In this document: positions 1-11,110 of the stretch, in pieces
Layout of the letters: each line of letters opens with the position of its first letter
How positions within the stretch are numbered: position 1 is the stretch's first letter
Source: Rhexocercosporidium sp. MPI-PUGE-AT-0058
Taxonomy: Eukaryota > Ascomycota > Leotiomycetes > Helotiales
Length of the DNA stretch: 64,000 nt
Reading direction: 5' to 3'
NCBI GenBank assembly: GCA_020746875.1
Contig: JAGTJL010000001.1
Span: 1,178,001 to 1,242,000, forward strand
The notes under the pieces: model-generated
The model's input: only the letters and a program-made list of their open reading frames with translations
The model's database searches: none
Told to the model about the DNA's origin: nothing
Made by a program: the position numbers and the translations under genes

Positions 1-1395
1 TAATCAATCGCAGCACTGTCTGGTGATTTGTTGATGTCCCAGTATCTCTCCAGAGCAAATTTCTTTTCGACTTCATACCAAGTATCGAACCAGCGGTCAA
101 GGACTTCCCAAGTCAGGCCTTTCCAACCTAGATCCGGGTTTCCTCCGTCATAGTTGAACTTCTTTCTGACTGTCTCGTCGAAATTCATCAACTGGACCAT
201 GAAGCGGCTGAGCAGTTGAGGATTGTTAGCGACCGCCTCAACCTGGCTGTCCACTTTTGCTTTCATGACTGGCAGCAAAGCAGTTACAAAAGCAGCGACG
301 GGGTCAACATATAGAGCGTTGCCGGAGTATATGTTACCCCTGAAATGGGCTGCAAGAACAGGGCCGATGTTCTCTCGGAAGAAGGTTTGCCATTTAGAGA
401 CGGTTCCAAGGAACCACTCAAAATAGTAATTTCCAAGCTACAGTCGATTAGCTGACATTTCATAGAGCGAAGCGAATACCAACCTGATTCGGGTGGTTCG
501 TAGGTTTGTCACTGAAAAAATGATATCTGAACTGTTGTACAAATGGCTTCGCGAGCACTTCCATGGGTAGAAGTATAAGAGGCTCTCGTGCAGCAACAAT
601 CTCTGGCATTTGCAAGTCCAGAAGCTTTTCCAGACAATCGCTCCATTCTGTTGTGGGTTCGCTGGTAGCATCTGGCCATTTCGACTTCTTCAAAACGGCT
701 TCGAATTCATCCAACATGATCTTCTTCATCTCGACCCAAAGTTCGTCTGTAGTCTCTTGAATGAATTTCACAAGATGGACCCCTGCTCCCTCTGCTACTT
801 CTTGTAGCTCGGGCAACACCATGGCCCTTTCTTTCAGAATTGTATATGGCTTCAGAGCTTCCTTTGGATTTGCTGGTAGGTATGATTTCGCTTCCTCTTT
901 TAGTGACTCCGCCTCCCTCAATAATGTGACATAGCTCTGGGCCAGCTCAACCTTCCGCAGCTTCTCCATGGGCCTTTCAAATCGCCGCTTCGCTTCCTCT
1001 GGTGTGTCCGACGATGTTACAATCTTCAGACGATTATGAACATTGAGATATTCCCTTTCGAATGCCTGCGACTGCTCTAGCATCAGAGTGCTGTGATTGA
1101 CGGAGGCTTCTCGAGCCTGATTCAGTTCTGATTTTGCATGTCGAAGCTATATGGGCAATGAGCATATGCAGAATTCTGGATTACACTGATATAGTACCTG
1201 AGTTTCAAGCTGCGTTTTCTGCAGCTCTACACTGGCCAGCAAGCTTGCTATATCTCCAAGATCCGTAGCTGTTTGTATTTTGTCGTTTAGGTAATCCTCC
1301 ACTCTAATGTCCCTCTCTCCGAGTGGAATATCCATTTGGGGATTTAAGAGTACTGCGACAGGACTCTTTTCTCGGCTTATCAAGGGGGTAGCCAT
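1..1395 (-). CDS. TIP20: Tip20/RINT-1 family vesicle-tethering subunit (3' part outside window)
   Basis: Tip20/RINT-1 proteins are subunits of the Dsl1/NRZ complex, which tethers Golgi-derived COPI vesicles at the ER. Exons read on the minus strand: 1395-1198, 1146-484 and 437 to beyond the window edge, with introns of 51 and 46 nt; both junctions are phase 0. The ATG at 1395 gives the N-terminus MATPLISREKSPVAV. Residues of exon 2 are rich in heptad-like Glu/Lys/Leu (coiled coil), followed by FRYHFFSDKPTNHPNQ and then YYFEWFLGTVSKW, which match the aromatic 'TN..(D)KPEW' region characteristic of RINT-1/Tip20. The C-terminal portion lies to the left of base 1. It shares a 324 bp promoter with DNA ligase I. 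Family assignment is by recognised motif, not by a search. Confidence 0.75.
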
Positions 1396-1719
1396 GGCTA
1401 ATGTATTGATGCGATGGGACTCAAGGTTGTGGTGAAGCAAAGCTACAGTGGGAGCTGTGGACACTTTTTGTTTTCTAGGATCAAGAGCTCCCACCAACAC
1501 TGCGGTGCCCTTGCCAGGAGCCAGGCTTTGCCGAGCGGCGCGTTAAAACACGCGCCTTCCCCGGATTTCGATGACGGCATCAACGAATATTTGAAGATTT
1601 TACATGTCCCAGCCTCAAATTTCAACATCCATGGAACTTTCAACTGTGGAAGCCGCGACCGTGTGGAGGATATTAACTGGTTGACGCAGACGGAAAGGTA
1701 TTTTCAACACCGACTTGGG
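1396..1719. promoter_or_regulatory. Shared promoter of TIP20 and LIG1
   Basis: This 324 bp separates two divergent start codons. It contains a perfect inverted repeat, GGCGCGT at 1537-1543 and ACGCGCC at 1550-1556 with a 6-nt spacer. CGCG cores of this kind resemble E2F/MBF (MluI-box-like) sites that drive G1/S genes. Note that the ligase frame stays open across the whole interval up to an ATG at 1414, so part of it could be coding. Confidence 0.45.
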
Positions 1720-4592
1720 ATGGCACCTCCGGCGAAGAAGCGCAAAGTCAACAATGACTCCAAATCCTCCCCTGTGGCCTCTCGAAACCTCGACTTCTTC
1801 TTCGGAAAGCAGAAGGAAGTTCTTCCGATCCAGACGAATAATCCTACGAAAGAGAGCATCGAGGGTGTCGGAGGACAGAGCGACTTGGCGGAGTTGACGG
1901 ATGAGCAACTGGCTAGGAAACTGCAGGCAGAATGGGACCAAGAGGGAGCTGGTTTAACAGATATACGTGAAACTACGAATGGAGTGGGCGCAGAAGACTT
2001 AGCAGGTAATCTGCAAGCCGAAACAGCTGAAAGCCAAGCTGGGTTTGACCCTGGCAAACTTGAAGAGTCTGCCGCTGGTAAAGCTTTTGAAAGCATGCCG
2101 GAAGTCTACAAAGGACAATCGCCCCAGCAGGAAACCTCAAGCACTATGTTTGCACCGAAAGTCAAAAATACACTCTCCTTGCAATCTGCCGGGTCCGCAG
2201 AAGATGACATCTGTTCGAACATACCATTCGATGAAAGCCCTCTGACGTTCGATCCTGCCAAATATGTCGAAGCATTACAAGGACACTGGAAATCGGAGGG
2301 GGGAGATGCCTCTTATGCACTCTTGACGAGGTGTTTCGTCCTGGTAAATAGTACGCAGAGTCGAATCAAGATTGTAGATACTCTTGTGAACCTGCTCCGG
2401 GTGATCATTGAGGGTGACCCTAGTAGCCTACTTCCTACTGTATGTATGAAAGTTCTATGTTGTATCCATGCCATATTTTTCTGCCTTCACCTATCAATTC
2501 TTCTGAGAAGTTATCTTGATACTTTCTAATTTCTTTGGTTCAGGTCTGGCTAAGTACGAATGCGATCTCACCGCCGTACATTTCACTTGAACTGGGCTTG
2601 GGAGGATCAGCTATTTCTAAAGCCCTCAAGAACGTATGTGGCCTAGATAGCAGGTCGTTAAAAGCTCTCTACGACAAGGTTGGGGATGCAGGCGATGTTG
2701 CATTCGAAGCCAAGAAACGGCAGAGCTTTACTCTCAGAAAGCCGAAGCCTCTCACGATCAAGGGAGTCTATCAATCACTCGTTAAGATTGCCAAAACTCA
2801 GGGGACTGGAAGTGGCGAGATTAAGCAGAGAGCGGTGGACCGACTGTTACAAGACGCTAGAGGCGCTGAGGAGAGTCGATATATCGTTCGGACTCTTTGT
2901 CAACACGTGAGTATAATAGTGCTCCAGAAAATAAGATTATGTCGGCATGCTTATATCCAAGTAGCTTCGTATCGGTGCTGTCAAAACCACCATGCTCATC
3001 GCACTCTCTCGAGCATTGCTTCTCTCTCGACCTCCAGGTGCAGATTTCCCGCTGAAGTCTCCAGCGGAGCTAGCCAAACTCAAGAAGGAGGACTTGGCTG
3101 AAGTATGGTCAAAGTCAGAAGAAATCGTCAAAGCATGTTTCGCAAAACGACCCAACTACAACGATCTCATCCCCGTTCTCTTAGAAATCGGTGTGTGTGA
3201 TGAGCTACTCATCAGATGCGGACTCGCTCTACACATCCCACTACGGCCCATGTTAGGCAGTATCACGCGAGACCTCTCGGAAATGCTCACAAAGCTACAG
3301 GGCCGCGATTTCAGCTGTGAGTACAAGTATGACGGACAGCGAGCACAGGTGCATTGTGATGGTCAAGGCAAAGTCTCGATTTTCTCTCGCCATCTCGAGC
3401 TAATGACAGACAAGTATCCCGATCTGGTAGCTCTGATACCCAAAATCCGCGGCGAAGGCGTGTCGAGTTTCATCATGGAAGGAGAAGTTGTGGCTGTCGA
3501 TCGTGACTCTGGTGATCTGAAAACATTCCAAACACTTGCAAACCGTGCTCGGAAAGATGTCGCCATCGGGAGTGTCAAAGTCGAAGTTTGCTTATTCTCA
3601 TTCGACCTCATGTACCTGAACGGCGAGTCGTTGCTCGATCGACCGTTCCGCGAAAGACGAGAACTTCTACGGGGCCTATTCACAGAAGTACCGAACCAGT
3701 TCACTTGGGTCAAGAGCATCGATGCGACATCCCAGGACTCTGAGATTGTTCTTGAATTCTTCAAGAGCGCCACCGAAATCAAATGCGAAGGCATAATGGT
3801 CAAAATTCTCGACAATCTTCCAAACCTCAAATTACCAGACGAGGAAGCGGACATCACCGAAGTAGTCGTACCGGAGCCGCCGTCCAAGCCCACAAAAGCC
3901 AAAAAGAAACCAGACAAAGAACCAACGGAGAAGAAAACCCGCCGCAAAGCCCTCCTAGCCACCTACGAACCCGACAAACGTCTCGACTCCTGGCTGAAAG
4001 TCAAGAAAGATTATAGCACGACCTTCGACACGCTAGACCTCATCCCTGTCGCCGGGTGGCACGGTCAAGGCCGCAAATCAAAATGGTGGTCCCCGATCCT
4101 ACTTGCTGTACGTAACGAAGAGACCGGTTCGCTGGAGGCGGTTTGCAAGTGTATATCCGGGTTCACGGACGCGTTTTATAAAGCCAACAAGGAGTTTTAT
4201 GATGAGGATGGTGAGCATGTACTGGGTGGGAAACCAAGTTATGTTGATTATGAGGGTGGGCATCCTGACGTCTGGTTTGAACCGCAGGAGGTGTGGGAGA
4301 TGGCTTTTGCTGGTATGTTTGTTGTCCTGGGAAAATTCTTGGGCCTAGATACTAATCCCAACCAGATATCACGATCAGCCCTACGTATACAGCTGCAATT
4401 GGACTTGTGAGCGATGAAAAGGGTCTCAGTCTCCGATTCCCACGCTTCCTCAAGAAGAGGGATGATAAAAGTATCGACGAAGCCAGCACTAGCGGCTTTC
4501 TAGCCTGCTTGTGGAGGAAGCAAGAAGAGAAAGCTCCAACGACCGTAAAAGAAGCACAAGATGACGGCGGGGGGGACGACGACGAAGCGTGA
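1720..4592 (+). CDS. LIG1: ATP-dependent DNA ligase I
   Basis: Seals Okazaki-fragment and repair nicks using ATP. Exons 1720-2439, 2544-2906, 2965-4312 and 4366-4592 join in frame to 885 residues, the usual size for Cdc9/LIG1. The N-terminus has a basic nuclear signal (PAKKRKV) and a degenerate PCNA-binding motif (SRNLDFFF). The DNA-binding domain contains LGLGGSAISKALK; the catalytic motif EYKYDGQRAQVH places the adenylated lysine near residue 482; FIMEGEVVAVD, CEGIMVKIL and SWLKVKKDY are nucleotidyltransferase motifs; the OB fold and FRFPRF-like end (LSLRFPRFLKKRDDK) follow. Start at 1720 is chosen because it begins the conserved MAPPAKKRK, but an in-frame ATG at 1414 would add 102 residues. 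Spacing to the divergent TIP20 start favours 1720. Confidence 0.95.
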
Positions 4593-4790
4593 GATTCAAG
4601 TCCTCCGTACGAAGGGGTCACTTCAAACAAGGGAAAAGGAAATTCGTCAATTCATGTACCTAGTGCCAACAAGCCACCAAAGACTAAACAATCAGACAAG
4701 ATCAACTCCCAACACCAAAGCAGCACAAACTAGAGTTAGCCTCCCAGATTCTTTTCCATCACAACTGTACTGTATATATCATCACGTCTA

Positions 4791-6232
4791 TCAAACATGA
4801 ACGGAAGACAGAAACCCCAAATCCATATCAAAGCCGGCGGAAGCTTCCGTCGTGAAGCCACTAAACGAGAAATTCGTTTCGAGATCAAAGTCAAAATCAA
4901 AGGCGGGCTTAGCTAGGACCTGGGTCTTAGCAGTAGCAGCCTCGACCTCAAAGTGCAAAGGTGGTGTGGGAGCCCATACGCTCTGGGCGGCATCGGATTC
5001 ATCGTCGAGGATCAAGGTGGTGGTGGAGGTGGAAGTTGCGGCGCACGGATCTGTACTTACATTTTCAGTCTAGGACGAACAGAGTCCCACGAAAACATGA
5101 ACGGAATGGAGGATGTGGAAGGGGTACTTGCCGAGTGGCTCTATGAAGGCTGGCGAGAAGAGGTCGAAGAATTCTCTGGGTGTTTGGTTTTGTGCTTGTA
5201 CTTGTTCTTGTCCTGCTGCAATTTGGTTGGTGGCTAAGGAAGGGACGGCCGTGTATGTGGCTTGAGTATCGGGTGCTGTAAAACGGGATCAATCTAGGAC
5301 CAAGGAAGTTCTTCAAAGGGGTGTGTGAGGTAGGCGATGGGAGTACTTGCCGGGATGGTTTGGGTCCGGGACTCGATGATGACCTCTGTGTTTGTGGACA
5401 GGATGCGCGGTGAGTCTTGGGTGCTTATGGGCTCTTGTGTCGACGGTGTTGTATCGTGCCCGCTTGCGAGCCATCTCTTGTGGGGTAGCAGAAGCCGAGT
5501 CAACTACAGTTGGTGGGATGCTAGAAATTGATGCAGGACTGGATTGAGTTCGAGATGAAGAACAATGGCAGCATTCAGATGTTGTCTTTGGCGAAGAAGA
5601 AGAAGTCATAGCAACAACTCTCTTCGATGGCACAACCTCAGGGTCCGGTCTAGCAAGAACCCTCTCCTTGCGAACGCGCTTCTCAGGAAGCCGCGGTGGA
5701 AAGACCAAGATATTGTTCAGCTCGGCATTGACATCAATTCCTATGTCGTGTTAGCGAGTTCCCTCGCTTACGAACGATCCGATATTTCATACCTTGTTCA
5801 AGCAATATCCTCTCAAGAAGAGAGTTCTTATACTTCAATATCAAGACCTCTTCCTTAGCACTAGCCTGCGCATTCTTCGACTCCTGCAACTTCTCCTTCT
5901 GCTCCTGCACGATATTCTCCAGCTCGGAAATATGCTCCTTCCGACGTTCGCGGAAGGCCGCTTGGGAATCTCGGTTGCGTTGCTTCTTCTCCTCTGCCGA
6001 GGGGAACATCTATTTATGGTCAGAGCCGATTGCTTTTTCTTCATTCTTCTCTAAATTCAAGAAGTGTTAAAGGGAATTGATTGAATTGACATACAACTTT
6101 ACGTCCCCCTTTCCCTTTCTTCAAAGACGGCGCGGAAGGCGAACAGGCCGAGCCTCCACGATTTCCTCGCATCATGTTCTCGTCGTTATCAACCTCGCTC
6201 TCGGTACGTCGCGACACCCCACTTTCCGACAT
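4791..6232 (-). CDS. bZIP transcription factor
   Basis: A fungal bZIP regulator of about 382 residues. Exons 6232-6095, 6009-5793, 5740-5351, 5275-5132 and 5050-4791 keep one frame to the stop. The basic region QRNRDSQAAFRERRKEH is followed by a leucine-zipper-like helix (ISELENIVQEQKEKLQ) and by LILKYKNSLLERILLEQG-IDV, typical of the family beginning with a basic GKGGRKV-FPSAEEKK stretch. The last two introns would start GCAAGT, i.e. GC-AG introns, and are inferred from frame and composition. The middle of exon 3 (about 5351-5600) reads plausibly in two frames, so the C-terminal half is less certain than the DNA-binding domain. The end is acidic with Asp/Phe repeats, a possible activation domain. 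Confidence 0.75.
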
Positions 6233-7139
6233 GCTGGAGACGAGACTGAAAGTCGCACAAGGTGGTGTGTGATTTCGTAGAGTGGGTATCTGATTGCAAA
6301 GAAAGGTGTGCCACACTACTTTGAATGTCAATTGCACAATTAAAGATCACAAGGTTTGTGAGACACAAAGATGATTTGAATATGGGAGTGTGGACAGAGA
6401 AGGTGAGATAGATATCACAGAGAGAAAAAATATTGATGATGCTTGCGAAAGATGGGATGGTTATCAGTTGCGATTCCGCTGTGAGATATTCTTACGTACC
6501 AAATTTCTGGAGATTACAGTGAGCAATGAATCGCCGGTGCTGACTAACCAAGTCTCGGCTAACACCCCTTTTCAGCAAAAGGGATGAAGAATTGAAATGA
6601 GTTCAAACTTCTACATTGAATGCAGCTGTAACTCTTCAGATGAAAATATGTGTTGAACAGAGACAGTCTAATAAGTTGAAGGGGGGAATCTCCTGCAGGT
6701 ACTGTTTAACCCGGATCAGATACCTAGCTGAGCTGCCAGCGAATAACAATTAGGAGCAGAAGCGAGGAGGCATATTACGTCTTGAGAACCTCGACAATTA
6801 GAAGATAATAGAAGGGTAACCTCTTTTCATTGGTTTATAAGCAGGGAAATCATACATATTTGATGCAGAACTAATGCAGCCTCGACTATGACATAGACAC
6901 GCAACATTTAAGACAGACTTGGACTCGGAGGAACCGCGAAAGGGACACTCAGGTCACTTCACAGGTCCAAGACATTGATCATATCCATCCCGACAGACAA
7001 GACATGTCAAGAGCCTCAGGCCGTTCAGAATGGTATAAGGCTGTCCTGGATTATCTTAGTGTCGAATGTGCCTCTTTAGGCTATCTCATAGTCACCTAAC
7101 ATACACCTAAATAAGTCCTCAATTTTTCACCCTAACCGA
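6233..7139. other. Gene-free interval upstream of the bZIP gene
   Basis: Moderately AT-rich sequence holding the leader and promoter of the bZIP gene and the 3' end of the HAD gene. No convincing gene, RNA or repeat seen. Confidence 0.5.
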
Positions 7140-8032
7140 TCACTTCCTCCCTCTATTCTCCTCAACCCACTTCCTAATCCCCTCGACTGCACCCTCCACC
7201 CCATCAACCACAATCGTCGGCCCACCCCCCGCCAAACTCCCAAGCTGGTCCGTCCAGCCCCCCATCCCATGATGTCCACCCTTCCTATCGACCCACGCAG
7301 CCTGCATACCCACAGCCCTCGCACCCACGACATCAAACGGGTTCCCGCTAACCAACCAAACGCTTCCCACATCATTCTCCTTTCCCACTTTCTTCAACAA
7401 GTGCTCATATACCTTAGGATGCGGCTTGTAGCGTTCAACTTCCTGGACGGTGACAAGGTCTTTGAAGACCGAGGCGTGGGAGGCGAGGGAGGGAGATTTC
7501 TTGACGGAAGAGCTGACCATGGCGTCGGTGCCGTTGGAGAAGACGTAGGCGGTTATATTTGAGGAGGATGAGATGGCTTTGAGACCGGGGGCGACGTCGG
7601 GGAAGGTGCCGAGTGAGTCGTAGGCTTTCATCAGTGAGGCTATGTTGTCTTCTGATAGAGTCTCGGATGACTCGGCCAAGGCGTGTTTGAGTGACGCATG
7701 AGTGATGTCTGAGAATGGTTTATAGAGACCTGATATCGATCATTTAGTAACTAGATTTGGGAAACAACAGAGCGTCCATTGAGGAGGAGTGAAAAAGACC
7801 CACCCATGCTATTCATTCGCCATGTGTATTCCAACTGGAACCTTAACAGACCATGATTAGCTTTCATCTAATTTTTGAAGTAGATAAGTGAAACATGCCT
7901 CCGCCACAATGCAGCAATAGACTGAGCCTTCTCATCTCCAAAATGGCTAGCCAGTTCCTTCGCGATACTCTCCGTAGAGAGCAGCGTCCCGTACAAATCA
8001 AACGCAATGACAATATCGGTACTCGAAGGCAT
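7140..8032 (-). CDS. HAD superfamily haloacid dehalogenase (type II)
   Basis: A predicted hydrolase of the L-2-haloacid dehalogenase type, 253 residues. Exons 8032-7899, 7841-7804 and 7729-7140. Motif I is FDLYGTLL with the nucleophilic Asp near residue 12; motif II is VFSNGT; the lysine motif lies in ERYKPHPKVYEHLL; motif III is LVSGNPFDVVGARAVGM-AAWVDR. Exon 2 is only 38 nt and encodes FQLEYTWRMNSMG, the substrate-lid signature of this family, which fixes both junctions. The first intron therefore begins GCATGT and ends AAG, a GC-AG intron. The physiological substrate cannot be read from sequence; many fungal members have none known. Confidence 0.85.
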
Positions 8033-8325
8033 GACCTTTAATTAGAAAAATGCACTGTGCAAAGCTTATCACGTAGTAGAATCACTGGCAGTTGTGGAAA
8101 GTTGAGGAAGCTCAAAGTACTACCAATGGCGGGGTGGTCATCAATGCCGGATGACGCATGCGGGGTATTTCGACTTCGGCATGGCCCGATGAAGTGGATG
8201 CCTGTTGAAGGTGCCGGTACCTGAATTAACTAAGTATTTAAATTCCCAGACATTGCTTTTCAAGAGTGGGATATGGAAATATAAGTTGTCCCAACTGTGC
8301 AAATGTCAAATCTCTGTTTTGCACA

Positions 8326-9131
8326 ATGGACGATGTAGAAGAGTCCAACTTCCAGCTCTTCCGAGACTGTCTTTCCACCCCACTCATCGAGAAATCAACC
8401 AGCACACCAACCAAGAAAGCTCGTAAAGCACGAGGCGGTCGCAAAAATGCAATCAAGCCCGTGCTTCAGGCTGAAGAACCTAATGACGCCGAGGAATTGG
8501 GAGAGTTCATAGACGTAAGCATTCCACCACGACCAAGATCCAGTTATTGAACAAGCACCAGTACCTCGCCACAGAAATCTTCACCCACCTCCCAGCTTCA
8601 CTCAGGACATTGTCATATTCAACATGGCTCAACACACCTTCTCTCCAAGCTTCATATACGGATCCACTTCCAACAAGTACAAACAACAACATACTGGACT
8701 CTCTACCCCCAAGTATAACTGACACATTAACAACCTACTCACTCCTCCCCCATCTCAAAACAACAACCGAATACCTTACACCCATCCTCTCAACCTACAT
8801 CACTACGCTCCTCACGCCACCTCCCCCACCACGCACAATCAGCTTCCAAGCAACCGAATGCGAGATCTGTGGACGCTCCTGGATACCACTGACATACCAC
8901 CACTTGATTCCTCGGGGCGTGCATGCGAAGGCTCTGAAGAGGGAGTGGCATACCGAGGATCAGTTGGAGAACGTGGCGTGGTTGTGTAGGGCGTGTCATA
9001 GTTTCGTGCATAGGGTTGCGACTGGAGAGGAGTTGGCGAGGGAGTTCTTTACTGTGGAGAGGTTGATGGAAAGGGAGGATGTGAGAAGGTTTTCTGAGTG
9101 GGTTGGGAAGGTTAGGTGGAAGGCTAAATGA
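8326..9131 (+). CDS. HNH-domain protein
   Basis: Predicted 252-residue protein from exons 8326-8514 and 8562-9131 (intron 47 nt, GTAAGC to CAG). The N-terminus is charged, with a basic Lys/Arg stretch (TKKARKARGGRKNA); the middle is Thr/Pro-rich and helical. The C-terminal third is an HNH fold: CEICGRSW (Cys pair), LTYHHLIPRG (HH motif), then an Asn in DQLENVAWLCRACHSFVH giving the second Cys pair and final His. The HHLIPR form with two CxxC pairs is widespread in bacterial HNH nucleases and is also seen in fungi. Nuclease activity is inferred from intact metal and catalytic residues. The 5' exon is less certain than the HNH exon. Confidence 0.7.
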
Positions 9132-9469
9132 GTGTGTCTCATCCGTTTGCTTGAACGCAGCTTGTTTAGGTTTCCTAATGCAGATGAGGGAACAAATCTG
9201 GTTCTGGCCGGGGTGGATCGAGGCGAAAATAAGCAATAAAACATATAAGGTAAGCGAGGACATCAACACTTTCAAAACATGCAAATGGCTAGGCATTCTG
9301 CGTTGAAATCGCTCTCCGCATTTAATGTCAGGATTGACACTTCTGTATGATCCGTTTTACTCCGTGATATCTAAATGGCTGAGTTGAAGTAGCCAGAAGA
9401 GACCCACCCCACGCATTCATGCTTTTTTGTTGAATAACTCCGTGGCGCCTTTGGTAATACACAATCGAT

Positions 9470-11110
9470 CTAAACTCTCCATCCCTCGACTGGGAGAGGG
9501 AAGCTACCAGCCCAGGCAGCAATCTCCTTTCTCATCTCGTTGATCTTCTCGACCTCACCACCGGCGACCTTGGCCTTGAAGTCCTTGAGCTTGTTGTCGC
9601 TCTTGGGCAGCGCACCCTGGACCTCCTTACAGATCTTGATGCACTGGTCAATGTAGTCTGCGACCTTGATGAAGGCCTCCTCGCCGAAACCACGGGAAGT
9701 CATAGCTGGGGTACCGATGCGGATACCGCATGGGGTAAGGGCTGACTTGTCACCTGGGATGGAGTTCTTGTTGCAGGCAATGTTGACTTGCTCCAAAACA
9801 GCCTCAACACGAGCACCGTCAAGTGCTTGTGCTCGGAGATCCAAAAGGACCATGTGGGAGTCAGTTCCGTCAGCTACGAGCTTGTAGCCGAGCTTCTTGA
9901 ACTCAACCTCAAGGGCCTTAGCGTTCTTGACAACTTGCTCCTGATATTGCTTGAACTCTGGTGTGGTGGCTTGCTTAAGAGCGACGGCAAGAGCAGTGAT
10001 AGTGTGGTTGTGGGGTCCACCTTGGTGGCCTGGGAAGACGGAGAAGTTGATTGGGCCCTCAAGATCATAGAGGGTCTCCTTGCCAGTCTTAGCATCAGTC
10101 TTGCGGACACCCTTGCGGAAGAAGATCATGGCACCACGAGGACCACGGAGAGACTTGTGTGTGGTGGTGGTCACAATATCAGCGTGCTCGAAGGGGCTTG
10201 GAATGACACCAGCAGCAATAAGACCGGAGATGTGAGCCATGTCCACAACGAGGTAAGCACCGACAAGGTCAGCGATCTTGCGCATGCGGGCGTAATCAAT
10301 CAAACGGCAGTATGCGGAGGTACCAGCAACAAGAACCTTAGGTCTGTACATCAAGGCGTTCTCCTCGAGTCTGTCGTAGTCTATGATGCCGGTCTCGAGG
10401 TTGACTCTGTACGGGAGAGTTTCGAAGTAGGTAGAGACGGCAGAGATCCTATTTCCCAATTAGTCCATAGTATCTGCGAAGGGCTAAATGTACTGACTTT
10501 CTCTGGGCAGTCTGGTAACCGTGACTCAAATGGCCACCGTGAGGCAGGTCGAGACCCATCAGTCTATCGTGAGGTCTCATAATAGCCTGGTATACCTGCA
10601 AGTTGGCAGGGCTGCCACTCAAGCATTGGACGTTGACGCCCCATTTCTCGGAATCGAGGTGGAAGGCCGTAAGAGCACGAGCTTGGCAAGTCAACTCAAT
10701 TGAGTCGATGTGCTGGTTTCCACCGTAGTATCTAGCACCTGGGTAACCCTCGGAGTATTTGTTGGACATTGGGGATCCCAATGCATCGAAGACAGCGCGG
10801 GAGGTAACATTCTCGGAGGCGATGAGGATAATGGATTCTCTTTGACGTTGGATCTCGAGTTTCTGTTGAACGGACCGAGTCAGTATATTTTCCTGGACAA
10901 AATCAAGGGTTGGAATTCTCATTCACCATAATCTCCGCGATTTCCGGATCGGTGTCGAGGAGGGATTTCTCCAGCATCTGCAAGAAAGAGTCGGTTAGTA
11001 AGATACCGATGGGCGAACCATCACCGCTGGACACAGCTGGTAGATGCGGGGGGTGTCGAGCTTACGTCCTTGTGGGACTCGGTGAGAGCATAGCTGCTGT
11101 TGGTGGCCAT
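9470..11110 (-). CDS. SHM2: Serine hydroxymethyltransferase, cytosolic
   Basis: PLP enzyme converting serine and tetrahydrofolate to glycine and 5,10-methylene-THF. Exons 11110-11066, 10977-10927, 10862-10498 and 10448-9470 join to 479 residues. Signatures: [33 protein letters not shown] (read in two pieces, SENVTSRAV and [15 protein letters not shown]), the PLP-lysine motif [14 protein letters not shown] with Lys near residue 252, and the C-terminal [13 protein letters not shown]. The N-terminus [15 protein letters not shown] has no mitochondrial presequence, so this is the cytosolic isoform. Two tiny 5' exons (45 and 51 nt) are supported by frame and by the helix [17 protein letters not shown]. 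Confidence 0.96.

Noticed and set aside
9788..10582. 264-codon plus-strand frame opposite SHM2
   Set aside because: Shadow of the strongly codon-biased SHM2 exon on the other strand.
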